Assembly: GCF_025854275.1 (NCBI RefSeq)
Contig: NZ_CP107567.1
Coordinates: forward strand, 558,001-622,000
Length of the DNA: 64,000 nucleotides
Source: Streptomyces peucetius
GTDB lineage: Bacteria > Actinomycetota > Actinomycetes > Streptomycetales > Streptomycetaceae
Direction: 5' to 3'
Shown here: in pieces, positions 63,343 through 64,000 of the stretch
How positions within the stretch are numbered: position 1 is the stretch's first letter
How the letters are laid out: each line of letters begins with the position of its first letter
Notes under the pieces: model-generated
Database searches by the model: none
What the model was told of the DNA's origin: nothing
The model's input: the letters and a program-made list of their open reading frames with translations, nothing else
Program-made: the position numbers and the translations under genes

Positions 63343-64000
63343 CCGCCGGCGGGGCGGACCACCCGTCCCGGGAGATCGTCCTCGACGGTCCCGGCCGGTT
63401 CCGGCAGGCGCGGCACACCCCGCGCCCGCCGGGCCCCGGCGAGGCACAGGTCCGTGTCGCGGCGGTCGGCATCTGCGGCAGTGACCGGGAGGTGTTCCAG
63501 GGCACCCGGCCGGAGGGCTACGTCCGCTACCCCGTCGTACCGGGACACGAGTGGTCGGGCACCGTGGCGGCCGTCGGTGACGGTGTACCCGGCTCCCTCG
63601 TCGGCCGGAAGGTCGTTGGCGAGGGCTTCCGCAACTGCCAGGTCTGCGACCGCTGCCACGCGGGCGAGACCACACTGTGCGGCGCCGGTTACGAGGAGAC
63701 CGGGTTCACCCGGCCCGGGGCGATGGCCTCGACCCTCACCCTCCCGGCCCGGCTGCTGCACCTGCTGCCGGACGACGCCGATCCGGCGGCCGCCGCCCTG
63801 CTCGAGCCGGCGGCGTGTGTCGCCGCCGCGGCGCTCAAGGCGGACGTCCGCCCCGGTGAGCGCGTGGCCGTCGTGGGCACCGGCACGCTGGGCATGCTCG
63901 CCGCGCAGCTCCTCCACGCCTGCTCCCCCGCCGAGTTGCTGATGGTGGGCACCCGGCCCGACCGGGCCGAAACGGCCCGGTCCTTCGGAGCGACGGACTA
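63339..64000 (+). CDS. Zinc-binding medium-chain alcohol dehydrogenase (partial)
   Basis: The first 220 residues are present; the gene runs off the window. ATG overlaps the dehydratase stop (ATGA), so they form an operon. The catalytic zinc site is visible as GICGSDREVF near 45 and GHEWSGTVAAVGDG near 70, the structural zinc cysteines as CQVCDRCHAGETTLC near 100, and the start of the NAD site as VAVVGTGTLGMLAAQLL near 175. It probably oxidises a polyol or aldonate carbon in the same sugar-acid pathway (threonine/sorbitol/galactonate dehydrogenase group). Confidence 0.87.
   Translation, partial: MTAGGADHPSREIVLDGPGRFRQARHTPRPPGPGEAQVRVAAVGICGSDREVFQGTRPEGYVRYPVVPGHEWSGTVAAVGDGVPGSLVGRKVVGEGFRNCQVCDRCHAGETTLCGAGYEETGFTRPGAMASTLTLPARLLHLLPDDADPAAAALLEPAACVAAAALKADVRPGERVAVVGTGTLGMLAAQLLHACSPAELLMVGTRPDRAETARSFGATD

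Overview
The window looks like chromosomal DNA of a Streptomyces or close relative. It is GC-rich with strong G/C preference at third codon positions, uses many GTG and a few TTG starts, has long antisense open frames that are pure composition shadows, and carries typical Streptomyces families: SpoIIE phosphatases with PAS/GAF/HATPase, bxl-type xylobiose uptake, CelB, streptogrisin, monomeric isocitrate dehydrogenase and OpcA. I see no rRNA, tRNA, CRISPR array or intact insertion sequence. All calls come from reading the sequence; no database search was run.

Layout. 1-7.1 kb: a NHLM/NHLP-type peptide export operon on the minus strand (72-residue double-glycine peptide, HlyD-like protein, C39 peptidase-ABC, second permease-ATPase) with no visible modification enzyme. 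7.1-9.7 kb: opcA-zwf (pentose phosphate entry). 9.9-17.1 kb: a xylan locus consisting of a decayed GH10 xylanase with its operator still attached, bxlEFGA (xylobiose ABC importer and GH3 beta-xylosidase) and the divergent LacI-type bxlR. 17-34 kb: mixed chromosomal genes (Tm-1-like, TerC, DUF3048 lipoprotein, a SpoIIE-family protein that has lost metal ligands, VOC protein, FAD oxidoreductase, repeat-bearing membrane protein, 2OG-Fe oxygenase, carboxylate-amine ligase, ThDP enzyme, DUF2867, coiled-coil protein). 34-36.3 kb: secreted GH12-CBM2 cellulase celB behind a perfect CebR box, then a GNAT. 36.3-36.7 kb: hairpin repeats. 37-46.8 kb: two more SpoIIE phosphatases, LysR, a 5'-truncated streptogrisin C, a trypsin-like protease and an AraC regulator. 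47-53.2 kb: secreted ceramidase, an anomalous poly-G tract, an orphan amino-acid-binding lipoprotein, a PPOX-fold protein and NADP-isocitrate dehydrogenase. 54.3-57.4 kb: a decay zone holding remnants of a NarL/LuxR-type two-component system, an Rv1733c-family membrane protein broken by nonsense and frameshift changes, an HNH-like fragment and intruding lower-GC DNA. 57.4-64 kb: PepSY lipoprotein, D-Ala-D-Ala carboxypeptidase, Fpg/Nei glycosylase, and a divergent sugar-acid locus (2-oxoglutarate semialdehyde dehydrogenase; enolase-superfamily dehydratase; zinc alcohol dehydrogenase cut by the window end).

How it fits together. Plant-polymer use is a theme: bxl genes, celB and the sugar-acid genes sit behind LacI-type or related palindromes, and the core GTTTCGAA recurs at the dead xylanase, at bxlE, inside bxlR and upstream of celB. 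Gene loss is a second theme (xylanase, streptogrisin C, two-component system, Rv1733c family). The most promising candidate for an undescribed system is the peptide export operon at 0.3-6.7 kb: a cysteine-free, GxxxG-rich core peptide with a dedicated peptidase-exporter, a probable attenuator and an upstream palindrome. Second is the SpoIIE-family protein at 20.9-23.3 kb, which looks like a pseudophosphatase.
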